DNA of 64,000 nt from Rhabditoides inermis. Its lineage: Eukaryota; Nematoda; Chromadorea; Rhabditida; Rhabditidae. The notes under the pieces were generated by a model. That model made no database searches. It was not told the DNA's origin and saw only the letters and a program-made list of their open reading frames with translations. Where the stretch lies: contig CAWZYM010000183.1 in the NCBI GenBank assembly GCA_963966185.1, positions 431,733 to 495,732 of the forward strand. Reading direction: 5' to 3'. The position numbers were made by a program, and so were the translations under genes. Of the stretch, positions 1 through 10,089 are shown piece after piece. Numbering within the stretch: the first letter of the stretch is position 1; each line of letters begins with the position of its first letter.

Positions 1-362
1 TACACTATTCATTACTTCAGAAAAATCAAAATGCCGACATATGCCGGTCAGACTGCGGTTATGCAACGATGTTTGAAGTCGGTTGATAGTAGTGTTGTTT
101 TAGACCATTTCGCCCGTTTCGAGGACGTGCCCTCGGGAAACGAATGTTTGCAAATAACAATCAACCCCACTATATTTGACTCTCAGAATAAACAAAATGC
201 CGATATATGCCGGTCAGACTGCGGTTATGCAACGATGTTTGAAGTCGGTTGATAGTAGTGTTGTTTTAGACCATTTCGCCCGTTTCGAGGACGTGCCCTC
301 GGGAAACGAATGTTTGCAAATAACAATCAACCCCACTATATTTGACTCTCAGAATGAACAAA

Positions 363-418
363 ATGCCGACATATGCCGGTCAGACTGCGGTTATGCAACG
401 ATGTTTGAAGTCGGTTGA
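363..418 (+). other. Conserved 56-bp monomer head, exemplar
   Basis: This head is shared by every tail family (A, B, B', C, D, E), with only a few polymorphic sites. These are GACAT/GATAT near base 7, TGCAACG/TCCAACG near base 33, and GTCGG/GTAGG near base 50. The tails that follow differ between families at many positions and in length. By eye the head is therefore far more conserved than the rest of the unit. It may be a protein-binding or nucleosome-positioning element, or the zone in which most recombination between families occurs. Sequence alone cannot choose between these. Confidence 0.85.
366..379 (+). other. Short dyad symmetry, CCGNCATATGNCGG
   Basis: The 14 bases CCGACATATGCCGG form an inverted repeat around CATATG with one mismatched pair. 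A perfect version, CCGGCATATGCCGG, occurs at 6330-6343, 9312-9325, 16103-16116 and 18753-18766. The dyad is present in most monomers but is altered in defined subsets: TATATG in many A units, and CTCTATG, CTATATG, CTTATG or CCTATG after D and C tails. Short dyads are a reported feature of centromeric satellites that lack CENP-B boxes. Whether this one has any function is inference. Confidence 0.6.
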
Positions 419-694
419 TAGTAGTGTTGTTTTAGACCATTTCGCCCGTTTCGAGGACGTGCCCTCGGGAAACGAATGTTTGCAAATAACAAGCAACCCC
501 ACTATATTTGACTCTCAGAATGAACAAAATGCCGACATATGCCGGTCAGACTGCGGTTATGCAACGATGTTTGAAGTCGGTTGATAGTAGTGTTGTTTTA
601 GACCATTTCGCCCGTTTCGAGGACGTGCTCTCGGGAACCGAATGTTTGCAAATAACAATCAACCCCACTATATTTTACTCTCAGAATGAACAAA

Positions 695-859
695 ATGCCG
701 ACATATGCCGGTCAGACTGCGGTTATCCAACGATGTTAGAAGTCGGTTGACAGTAGGGTTGTTTTAGGCCATTTCGCGCGTTCTGAGGACGTGCCCTAGA
801 GAACCAACTGAATGCAAAGAACAATCAACCACACTATTCATTACTTCAGAAAAATCAAA
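695..859 (+). repeat. Type B monomer, exemplar (165 bp)
   Basis: The head is of the common type, but the tail is a separate family. It reads GACAGTAGGGTTGTTTTAGG, then CGCGCGTTCTGAGGACGTGC, CTAGAGAACCAACTGAATGC and CATTACTTCAGAAAAATC. It is one base shorter than the A unit, so an A+B dimer is 331 bp. This exact dimer spacing recurs, for example between the heads at 860 and 1191, and at 5499 and 5830. Confidence 0.93.
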
Positions 860-1522
860 ATGCCGATATATGCCGGTCAGACTGCGGTTATGCAAGGATG
901 TTTGAAGTCGGTTGATATTAGTGTTGTTTTAGACCATTTCGCCCGTTTCGAGGACGTGCCCTCGGGAAACGAATGTTTGCAAATAACAATCAACCCCACT
1001 ATATTTTACTCTCAGAATAAACAAAATGCCGACATATGCCGGTCAGACTGCGGTTATCCAACGATGTTAGAAGTCGGTTGACAGTAGGGTTGTTTTAGGC
1101 CATTTTGCGCGTTCTGAGGACGTGCCCTAGAGAACCAACTGAATGCAAAGAACTATCAACTACACTATTCATTACTTCAGAAAAATCAAAATGCCGACAT
1201 ATGCCGGTCAGACTGCGGTTATCCAACGATGTTTGAAGTCGGTTGATAGTAGTGTTGTTTTAGACCATTTCGCCCGTTTCGAGGACGTGCTCTCGGGAAC
1301 CGAGTGTTTGCAAATAACAATCAACCCCACAATTTTTTCACTCTCAGAATAATCAAAATGCCGACATATGCCGGTCAGACTGCGGTTATCCAACGATGTT
1401 AGAAGTCGGTTGACAGTAGGGTTGTTTTAGGCCATTTCGCGCGTTCTGAGGACGTGCCCTAGAGAACCAACTGAATGCAAAGAACTATCAACTACACTAT
1501 TCATTACTTCAGAAAAATCAAA

Positions 1523-1687
1523 ATGCCGACATATGCCGGTCAGACTGCGGTTATCCAACGATGTTTGAAGTCGGTTGACAGTAGTGTTGTTTTAGGCCAT
1601 TTCGCGGGTTTTGAGGACGTGCCGTAGAGAACCAACTGAATTCAAAGAACAATCAACTACACTATTCATTACTTCAGAAAAATCAAA
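1523..1687 (+). repeat. Type B' monomer, exemplar (165 bp)
   Basis: This is a B-family tail with private changes: GACAGTAGTG, GCGGGTTTTGAGGACG, GTGCCGTAGAGAACC and CTGAATTCAAAGAACAATC. A sub-variant with AACAGGATCCAAAG appears near 9917, 19357, 21841, 23661 and 25152. B' units often follow directly after a B unit, breaking strict A/B alternation, and are usually followed by an A unit whose head reads GATATATGCC. Confidence 0.88.
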
Positions 1688-1970
1688 ATGCCGATATATG
1701 CCGGTCAGACTGCGGTTATGCAACGATGTTTGAAGTCGGTTGATAGTAGTGTTGTTTTAGACCATTTCGCCCGTTTCGAGGACGTGCCCTCGGGAAACGA
1801 ATGTTTGCAAATAACAATCAACCCCACTATATTTGACTCTCAGAATGAACAAAATGCCGACATATGCCGGTCAGACTGCGGTTATCCAACGATGTTAGAA
1901 GTCGGTTGACAGTAGGGTTGTTTTAGGCCATTTCGCGCGTTCTGAGGACGTGCCCTAGAGAACCAACTGA

Positions 1971-4954
1971 ATGCAAAGAACTATCAACTACACTATTCAT
2001 TACTTCAGAAAAATCAAAATGCCGACATATGCCGGTCAGACTGCGGTTATGCAACGATGTTTGAAGTCGGTTGATAGTAGTGTTGTTTTAGACCATTTCG
2101 CCCGTTTCGAGGACGTGCCCTCGGGAAACGAATGTTTGCAAATAACAATCAACCCCACTATATTTGACTCTCAGAATGAACAAAATGCCGATATATGCCG
2201 GTCAGACTGCGGTTATGCAACGATGTTTGAAGTCGGTTGATAGTAGTGTTGTTTTAGACCATTTCGCCCGTTTCGAGGACGTGCCCTCGGGAAACGAATG
2301 TTTGCAAATAACAATCAACCCCACTATATTTGACTCTCAGAATGAACAAAATGCCGACATATGCCGGTCAGACTGCGGTTATGCAACGATGTTTGAAGTC
2401 GGTTGATAGTAGTGTTGTTTTAGACCATTTCGCCCGTTTCGAGGACGTGCCCTCGGGAAACGAATGTTTGCAAATAACAATCAACCCCACTATATTTGAC
2501 TCTCAGAATGAACAAAATGCCGACATATGCCGGTCAGACTGCGGTTATGCAACGATGTTTGAAGTCGGTTGATAGTAGTGTTGTTTTAGACCATTTCGCC
2601 CGTTTCGAGGACGTGCTCTCGGGAACCGAATGTTTGCAAATAACAATCAACCCCACTATATTTTACTCTCAGAATGAACAAAATGCCGACATATGCCGGT
2701 CAGACAGCGGTTATCCAACGATGTTAGAAGTCGGTTGACAGTAGGGTTGTTTTAGGCCATTTCGCGCGTTCTGAGGACGTGCCCTAGAGAACCAACTGAA
2801 TGCAAAGAACAATCAACGACACTATTCATTACTTCAGAAAAATCAAAATGCCGATATATGCCGGTCAGACTGCGGTTATGCAAGGATGTTTGAAGTCGGT
2901 TGATAGTAGTGTTGTTTTAGACCATTTCGCCCGTTTCGAGGACGTGCCCTCGGGAAACGAATGTTTGCAAATAACAATCAACCCCACTATATTTTACTCT
3001 CAGAATAAACAAAATGCCGACATATGCCGGTCAGACTGCGGTTATCCAACGTTGTTAGAAGTCGGTTGACAGTAGGGTTGTTTTAGGCCATTTCGCGCGT
3101 TCTGAGGACGTGCCCTAGAGAACCAACTGAATGCAAAGAACTATCAACTACACTATTCATTACTTCAGAAAAATCAAAATGCCGACATATGCCGGTCAGA
3201 CTGCGGTTATCCAACGATGTTTGAAGTCGGTTGATAATAGTGTTGTTTTAGACCATTTCGCCCGTTTCGAGGACGTGCTCTCGGGAACCGAATGTTTGCA
3301 AATAACAATCAACCCCACAATTTTTTCACTCTCAGAATAATCAAAATGCCGACATATGCCGGTCAGACTGCGGTTATCCAACGATGTTAGAAGTCGGTTG
3401 ACAGTAGGGTTGTTTTAGGCCATTTCGCGCGTTCTGAGGACGTGCCCTAGAGAACCAACTGAATGCAAAGAACTATCAACTACACTATTCATTACTTCAG
3501 AAAAATCAAAATGCCGACATATGCCGGTCAGACTGCGGTTATGCAACGATGTTTGAAGTCGGTTGATAGTAGTGTTGTTTTAGACCATTTCGCCCGATTC
3601 GAGGACGTGCCCTCGGGAAACGAATGTTTGCAAATAACAATCAACCCCACTATATTTGACTCTCAGAATAAACAAAATGCCGATATATGCCGGTCAGACT
3701 GCGGTTATGCAACGATGTTTGAAGTCGGTTGATAGTAGTGTTGTTTTAGACCATTTCGCCCGTTTCGAGGACGTGCCCTCGGGAAACGAATGTTTGCAAA
3801 TAACAATCAACCCCACTATATTTGACTCTCAGAATGAACAAAATGCCGACATATGCCGGTCAGACTGCGGTTATGCAACGATGTTTGAAGTCGGTTGATA
3901 GTAGTGTTGTTTTAGACCATTTCGCCCGTTTCGAGGACGTGCCCTCGGGAAACGAATGTTTGCAAATAACAAGCAACCCCACTATATTTGACTCTCAGAA
4001 TGAACAAAATGCCGACATATGCCGGTCAGACTGCGGTTATGCAACGATGTTTGAAGTCGGTTGATAGTAGTGTTGTTTTAGACCATTTCGCCCGTTTCGA
4101 GGACGTGCTCTCGGGAACCGAATGTTTGCAAATAACAATCAACCCCACTATATTTTACTCTCAGAATGAACAAAATGCCGACATATGCCGGTCAGACTGC
4201 GGTTATTCAACGATGTTAGAAGTCGGTTGACAGTAGGGTTGTTTTAGGCCATTTCGCGCGTTCTGAGGACGTGCCCTAGAGAACCAACTGAATGCAAAGA
4301 ACAATCAACCACACTATTCATTACTTCAGAAAAATCAAAATGCCGATATATGCCGGTCAGACTGCGGTTATGCAAGGATGTTTGAAGTCGGTTGATAGTA
4401 GTGTTGTTTTAGACCATTTCGCCCGTTTCGAGGACGTGCCCTCGGGAAACGAATGTTTGCAAATAACAATCAACCCCACTATATTTTACTCTCAGAATAA
4501 ACAAAATGCCGACATATGCCGGTCAGACTGCGGTTATCCAACGATGTTAGAAGTCGGTTGACAGTAGGGTTGTTTTAGGCCATTTTGCGCGTTCTGAGGA
4601 CGTGCCCTAGAGAACCAACTGAATGCAAAGAACTATCAACTACACTATTCATTACTTCAGAAAAATCAAAATGCCGACATATGCCGGTCAGACTGCGGTT
4701 ATCCAACGATGTTTGAAGTCGGTTGATAGTAGTGTTGTTTTAGACCATTTCGCCCGTTTCGAGGACGTGCTCTCGGGAACCGAGTGTTTGCAAATAACAA
4801 TCAACCCCACAATTTTTTCACTCTCAGAATAATCAAAATGCCGACATATGCCGGTCAGACTGCGGTTATCCAACGATGTTAGAAGTCGGTTGACAGTAGG
4901 GTTGTTTTAGGCCATTTCGCGCGTTCTGAGGACGTGCCCTAGAGAACCAACTGA
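1971..4954 (+). repeat. 9-mer HOR, 1492 bp, two tandem copies
   Basis: Corresponding monomers lie 1492 bp apart: 1971/3463, 2164/3656, 2330/3822, 2496/3988, 2800/4292 and 3131/4623. The repeating order is a B tail, a run of A units, then A/B alternation. A related 1491-bp HOR is found at 23606-26587. The same 9-mer is present again at about 11578-14560, inside the second copy of the 9.6-kb duplication. Confidence 0.85.
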
Positions 4955-5498
4955 ATGCAAAGAACTATCAACTACACTATTCATTACTTCAGAAAAATCA
5001 AAATGCCGACATATGCCGGTCAGACTGCGGTTATCCAACGATGTTTGAAGTCGGTTGACAGTAGTGTTGTTTTAGGCCATTTCGCGGGTTTTGAGGACGT
5101 GCCGTAGAGAACCAACTGAATTCAAAGAACAATCAACTACACTATTCATTACTTCAGAAAAATCAAAATGCCGATATATGCCGGTCAGACTGCGGTTATG
5201 CAACGATGTTTGAAGTCGGTTGATAGTAGTGTTGTTTTAGACCATTTCGCCCGTTTCGAGGACGTGCCCTCGGGAAACGAATGTTTGCAAATAACAATCA
5301 ACCCCACTATATTTTACTCTCAAAATAAACAAAATGCCGACATATGCCGGTCAGACTGCGGTTATCCAACGATGTTAGAAGTCGGTTGACAGTAGGGTTG
5401 TTTTAGGTCATTTCGCGCGTTCTGAGGACGTGCCCTAGAGAACCAACTGAATGCAAAGAACTATCAACTACACTATTCATTACTTCAGAAAAATCAAA

Positions 5499-5664
5499 AT
5501 GCCGACATATGCCGGTCAGACTGCGGTTATCCAACGATGTTTGAAGTCGGTTGATAGTAGTGTTGTTTTAGACCATTTCGCCCGTTTCGAGGACGTGCTC
5601 TCGGGAACCGAATGTTTGCAAAAAACAATCAACCCCACATTTTTTTACTCTCAGAATAATCAAA
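5499..5664 (+). repeat. Type A monomer, GTGCTCTCGGG subtype, exemplar (166 bp)
   Basis: The head has TCCAACG and the tail has GTGCTCTCGGGAACCG and CCCACATTTTTTTACTCTC. A private TTGCAAAAAACAATC replaces the usual TTGCAAATAACAATC. The same private change recurs near 7275, 8598, 15391, 16715, 18040, 22345, 28557 and 32863, always in an equivalent position of the local HOR. It therefore works as a lineage marker. Confidence 0.85.
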
Positions 5665-5829
5665 ATGCCGACATATGCCGGTCAGACTGCGGTTATCCAA
5701 CGATGTTTGAAGTCGGTTGACAGTAGGGTTGTTTTAGACCATGTCGCGCGTTTCGAGGACGTGCCATCGGAAACCAACTGAATGCAAAGAACTATCAACT
5801 ACACTATTCAATACTTCAGAAAAATCAAA
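5665..5829 (+). repeat. C/B mosaic monomer, exemplar (165 bp)
   Basis: The first half of the tail is C-like (GTTTTAGACCATGTCGCGCG, GTGCCATCGG). The second half switches to B-like sequence (CCAACTGAATGCAAAG, CACTATTCAATACTTCAG). The following head begins CTGCCGACATATG instead of ATGCCG. This hybrid indicates gene conversion or crossover within a monomer between two tail families, with the switch near the shared GGGAACC/GAGAACC. Copies recur at equivalent HOR positions, for example near 7320, 8645, 15435, 16760, 18085, 22400, 28605 and 32910. Confidence 0.85.
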
Positions 5830-5995
5830 CTGCCGACATATGCCGGTCAGACTGCGGTTATCCAACGATGTTTGAAGTCGGTTGATAGTAGTGTTGTTTT
5901 AGACCATTTCGCCCGTTTCGAGGACGTGCTCTCGGGAACCGAATGTTTGCAAATAACAATCAACCCCACATTTTTTTACTCTCAGAATAATCAAA

Positions 5996-6160
5996 TAGCC
6001 GACATATGCCGGTCAGACTGCGGTTATCCAACGATGTTTGAAGTCGGTTGACAGTATGGTTGTTTTAGACCATGTCGCGCGTTTCGAGGACGTGCCATCG
6101 GGAACCGAATTTTGCAAATAACAATAAACCCCACATTATGTTACTCTCAGAAAGAAAAAA
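5996..6160 (+). repeat. Type C monomer, exemplar (165 bp)
   Basis: The tail reads GACAGTATGGTTGTTTTAG, ACCATGTCGCGCGTTTCGAG, GTGCCATCGGGAACCG and AATTTTGCAAATAAC, and ends in a purine run, CAGAAAGAAAAAA. The ATG of the head is changed to TAG in this copy. The next head after a C tail carries CCGACTTATG, or CCGACCTATG in the 36-64 kb part, so the dyad CATATG is lost there. The poly-A length varies slightly between copies. Confidence 0.87.
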
Positions 6161-6326
6161 ATGCCGACTTATGCCGGTCAGACTGCGGTTATCCAACGAT
6201 GTTTGAAGTCGGTTGATAGTAGTGTTGTTTTAGACCATTTCGCCCGTTTCGAGGACGTGCTCTCGGGAACCGAATGTTTGCAAATAACAATCAACCCCAC
6301 ATTTTTTCACTCTCAGAATAATCAAA

Positions 6327-6491
6327 ATGCCGGCATATGCCGGTCAGACTGCGGTTATCCAACGATGTTTGAAGTCGGTTGACAGTAGGGTTGTTTTAGG
6401 CCATTTCGCGCGTTCTGAGGACGTGCCCTAGAGAACCACTGAATGCAAAGAACTATCAACCACACTTTTCATCACTTTTAGAATAATCAAA
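6327..6491 (+). repeat. Type D monomer, exemplar (165 bp)
   Basis: This is a B relative distinguished by GAGAACCACTGAATGC (one A shorter than B), CAACCACACTTTTCATCAC and TTTTAGAATAATC. The head here has the perfect palindrome CCGGCATATGCCGG. The unit after a D tail usually begins CCGCTCTATGCC (left part of the window) or CCGCTATATGCC (after about 37.3 kb). Confidence 0.87.
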
Positions 6492-9473
6492 ATGCCGCTC
6501 TATGCCGGTCAGACTGCGGTTATGCAACGATGTTTGAAGTCGGTTGATAGTAGTGTTGTTTTAGACCATTTCGCCCGTTTCGAGGACGTGCCCTCGGGAA
6601 ACGAATGTTTGCAAATAACAATCAACCCCACTATATTTTACTCTCAGAATAAACAAAATGCCGACATATGCCGGTCAGACTGCGGTTATCCAACGATGTT
6701 AGAAGTCGGTTGACAGTAGGGTTGTTTTAGGCCATTTTGCGCGTTCTGAGGACGTGCCCTAGAGAACCAACTGAATGCAAAGAACTATCAACTACACTAT
6801 TCATTACTTCAGAAAAATCAAAATGCCGACATATGCCGGTCAGACTGCGGTTATCCAACGATGTTTGAAGTCGGTTGATAGTAGTGTTGTTTTAGACCAT
6901 TTCGCCCGTTTCGAGGACGTGCTCTCGGGAACCGAGTGTTTGCAAATAACAATCAACCCCACAATTTTTTCACTCTCAGAATAATCAAAATGCCGACATA
7001 TGCCGGTCAGACTGCGGTTATCCAACGATGTTAGAAGTCGGTTGACAGTAGGGTTGTTTTAGGCCATTTCGCGCGTTCTGAGGACGTGCCCTAGAGAACC
7101 AACTGAATGCAAAGAACTATCAACTACACTATTCATTACTTCAGAAAAATCAAAATGCCGACATATGCCGGTCAGACTGCGGTTATCCAACGATGTTTGA
7201 AGTCGGTTGATAGTAGTGTTGTTTTAGACCATTTCGCCCGTTTCGAGGACGTGCTCTCGGGAACCGAATGTTTGCAAAAAACAATCAACCCCACATTTTT
7301 TTACTCTCAGAATAATCAAAATGCCGACATATGCCGGTCAGACTGCGGTTATCCAACGATGTTTGAAGTCGGTTGACAGTAGGGTTGTTTTAGACCATGT
7401 CGCGCGTTTCGAGGACGTGCCATCGGGAACCAACTGAATGCAAAGAACTATCAACTACACTATTCAATACTTCAGAAAAATCAAACTGCCGACATATGCC
7501 GGTCAGACTGCGGTTATCCAACGATGTTTGAAGTCGGTTGATAGTAGTGTTGTTTTAGACCATTTCGCCCGTTTCGAGGACGTGCTCTCGGGAACCGAAT
7601 GTTTGCAAATAACAATCAACCCCACATTTTTTTACTCTCAGAATAATCAAATAGCCGACATATGCCGGTCAGACTGCGGTTATCCAACGATGTTTGAAGT
7701 CGGTTGACAGTATGGTTGTTTTAGACCATGTCGCGCGTTTCGAGGACGTGCCATCGGGAAACGAATGTTTGCAAATAACAATCAACCCCACAATTTTTTC
7801 ACTCTCAGAATAATCAAAATGCCGACATATGCCGGTCAGACTGCGGTTATCCAACGATGTTAGAAGTCGGTTGACAGTAGGGTTGTTTTAGGCCATTTCG
7901 CGCGTTCTGAGGACGTGCCCTAGAGAACCAACTGAATGCAAAGAACTATCAACTACACTATTCATTACTTCAGAAAAATCAAAATGCCGACATATGCCGG
8001 TCAGACTGCGGTTATCCAACGATGTTTGAAGTCGGTTGACAGTAGTGTTGTTTTAGGCCATTTCGCGGGTTTTGAGGACGTGCCGTAGAGAACCAACTGA
8101 ATTCAAAGAACAATCAACTACACTATTCATTACTTCAGAAAAATCAAAATGCCGATATATGCCGGTCAGACTGCGGTTATGCAACGATGTTTGAAGTCGG
8201 TTGATAGTAGTGTTGTTTTAGACCATTTCGCCCGTTTCGAGGACGTGCCCTCGGGAAACGAATGTTTGCAAATAACAATCAACCCCACTATATTTTACTC
8301 TCAAAATAAACAAAATGCCGACATATGCCGGTCAGACTGCGGAGATCCAACGATGTTAGAAGTCGGTTGACAGTAGGGTTGTTTTAGGTCATTTCGCGCG
8401 TTCTGAGGACGTGCCCTAGAGAACCAACTGAATGCAAAGAACTATCAACTACACTATTCATTACTTCAGAAAAATCAAAATGCCGACATATGCCGGTCAG
8501 ACTGCGGTTATCCAACGATGTTTGAAGTCGGTTGATAGTAGTGTTGTTTTAGACCATTTCGCCCGTTTCGAGGACGTGCTCTCGGGAACCGAATGTTTGC
8601 AAAAAACAATCAACCCCACATTTTTTTACTCTCAGAATAATCAAAATGCCGACATATGCCGGTCAGACTGCGGTTATCCAACGATGTGTGAAGTCGGTTG
8701 ACAGTAGGGTTGTTTTAGACCATGTCGCGCGTTTCGAGGACGTGCCATCGGGAACCAACTGAATGCAAAGAACTATCAACTACACTATTCAATACTTCAG
8801 AAAAATCAAACTGCCGACATATGCCGGTCAGACTGCGGTTATCCAACGATGTTTGAAGTCGGTTGATAGTAGTGTTGTTTTAGACCATTTCGCCCGTTTC
8901 GAGGACGTGCTCTCGGGAACCGAATGTTTGCAAATAACAATCAACCCCACATTTTTTTACTCTCAGAATAATCAAATAGCCGACATATGCCGGTCAGACT
9001 GCGGTTATCCAACGATGTTTGAAGTCGGTTGACAGTATGGTTGTTTTAGACCATGTCGCGCGTTTCGAGGACGTGCCATCGGGAACCGAATTTTGCAAAT
9101 AACAGTAAACCCCACATTATGTTACTCTCAGAAAGAAAAAAAATGCCGACTTATGCCGGTCAGACTGCGGTTATCCAACGATGTTTGAAGTCGGTTGATA
9201 GTAGTGTTGTTTTAGACCATTTCGCCCGTTTCGAGGACGTGCTCTCGGGAACCGAATGTTTGCAAATAACAATCAACCCCACATTTTTTCACTCTCAGAA
9301 TAATCAAAATGCCGGCATATGCCGGTCAGACTGCGGTTATCCAACGATGTTTGAAGTCGGTTGACAGTAGGGTTGTTTTAGGCCATTTCGCGCGTTCTGA
9401 GGACGTGCCCTAGAGAACCACTGAATGCAAAGAACTATCAACCACACTTTTCATCACTTTTAGAATAATCAAA

Positions 9474-9639
9474 ATGCCGCTCTATGCCGGTCAGACTGCG
9501 GTTATGCAACGATGTTTGAAGTAGGTTGACAGTAGTGTTGTTTTAGACCATTTCGCCCGTTTTGAGGACTTGCCCTCGGGAACCGAATGTTTGTAAATAA
9601 CAATCAACCCCACATTATTTTACTTACAGAATGAACAAA
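9474..9639 (+). repeat. Type E monomer, exemplar (166 bp)
   Basis: The head ends GAAGTAGGTTGACAGTAG instead of GAAGTCGG, and the tail has CGCCCGTTTTGAGGAC with CCCACATTATTTTACTTAC. E units normally follow D units. In the 36-64 kb part two E subtypes alternate inside the 7-mer HOR. One has TTTTAGACC with ACATTGTTTTACTC, and the other has TTTTAAACC with CCTCGGAAACCG. Confidence 0.85.
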
Positions 9640-10089
9640 ATGCCGACATATGCCGGTCAGACTGCGGTTATCCAACGATGTTTGAAGTCGGTTGACAGTA
9701 GGGTTGTTTTAGGCCATTTCGCGCGTTCTGAGGACGTGCCCTAGAGAACCAACTGAATGCAAAGAACTTTCAACTACACTATTCATTACTTCAGAAAAAT
9801 CAAAATGCCGACATATGCCGGTCAGACTGCGGTTATCCAACGATGTTTGAAGTCGGTTGATAGTAGTGTTGTTTTAGGCCATTTCGCGGGTTTTGAGGAC
9901 GTGCCGTAGAGAACCAACAGGATCCAAAGAACAATCAACCACACTATTCATTACTTCAGAAAAATCAAAATGCCGATATATGCCGGTCAGACTGCGGTTA
10001 TGCAACGATGTTTGAAGTCGGTTGATAGTAGTGTTGTTTTAGACCATTTCGCCCGTTTCGAGGACGTGCCCTCGGGAAACGAATGTTTG

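Larger units (their letters stand above)
363..528 (+). repeat. Type A monomer, exemplar (166 bp)
   Basis: The unit starts at the conserved ATG of the head and ends just before the next head. The tail is recognised by TTTAGACCATTTCGCCCG, TTCGAGGACGTGCCCTCGGG and a CAACCCCACTATATTTGAC end. Related A subtypes differ at fixed sites: GTGCTCTCGGGAACCG replaces GTGCCCTCGGGAAACG, and the AT-rich end reads ACATTTTTTTACTC, ACATTTTTTCACTC or ACAATTTTTTCACTC. The subtypes with GTGCTCTCGGG mostly have TCCAACG in the head, whereas those with GTGCCCTCGGG mostly have TGCAACG. This unit is in a run of A units (31, 197, 363, 529) with no intervening B unit. Confidence 0.93.
1..5308 (+). repeat. 3480-bp HOR periodicity (21 monomers)
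   Basis: Bases 1-1828 are repeated almost unchanged at 3481-5308, an offset of exactly 3480. The differences seen by eye are few, for example GATATTA versus GATAGTA at about 917 and 4397, and TTATCC versus TTATTC at about 725 and 4205. After 5308 the two copies diverge because the second copy enters a different monomer order. Confidence 0.88.
5451..9100 (+). repeat. C-containing HORs of 10 and 8 monomers (1656 and 1325 bp)
   Basis: The block that begins with the TTGCAAAAAAC A-subtype, followed by C/B mosaic and C units, recurs at 5451, 7107 and 8432. The spacings are 1656 and 1325 bp. The 10- versus 8-monomer spacing shows that HOR length here varies by whole monomers. The copy starting at 7107 leaves the C tail early: near 7760 a C front half switches to an A-type end. 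Confidence 0.82.
483..10089 (+). repeat. 9.6-kb segmental duplication, copy 1
   Basis: Nearly every diagnostic variant between about 483 and 10089 recurs in the same order in the adjacent segment 10090-19530. The offset is 9607 up to about 3.9 kb, 9773 from about 4.0 to 6.6 kb, and 9441 from about 7.1 kb on. The steps of +166 and -332 are one monomer gained and two lost in copy 2. The junction is marked by the private AACAAGCAACCCC of 483-500, which reappears at about 10090 directly after a GGATCC-bearing B' and a GATATATG A head. Confidence 0.88.

Noticed and set aside
31..252. Hundreds of short open reading frames of 60-103 codons starting at the head ATG, many with near-identical translations
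   Set aside because: They are a by-product of repeating the same 166-bp unit. Because 166 is not a multiple of three, each frame shifts at the next monomer and ends at the GGTTGA stop. They show no start context or ribosome site, and their sequence changes track the DNA repeat type. Indels of one base are tolerated everywhere.
1208..1393. Recurrent minus-strand open reading frames of about 61 codons (1208, 3196, 4688 and many more)
   Set aside because: They are shadows of the same tandem repeat on the other strand. Each exists only where one A-unit length variant (ACAATTTTTT) happens to keep the frame open.
6130..6165. Purine run CAGAAAGAAAAAAATG at the end of C units as a ribosome binding site or polyadenylation relic
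   Set aside because: It recurs in every C unit as part of the satellite tail and precedes no real coding sequence. A retroposon origin has no other support, such as target-site duplications.
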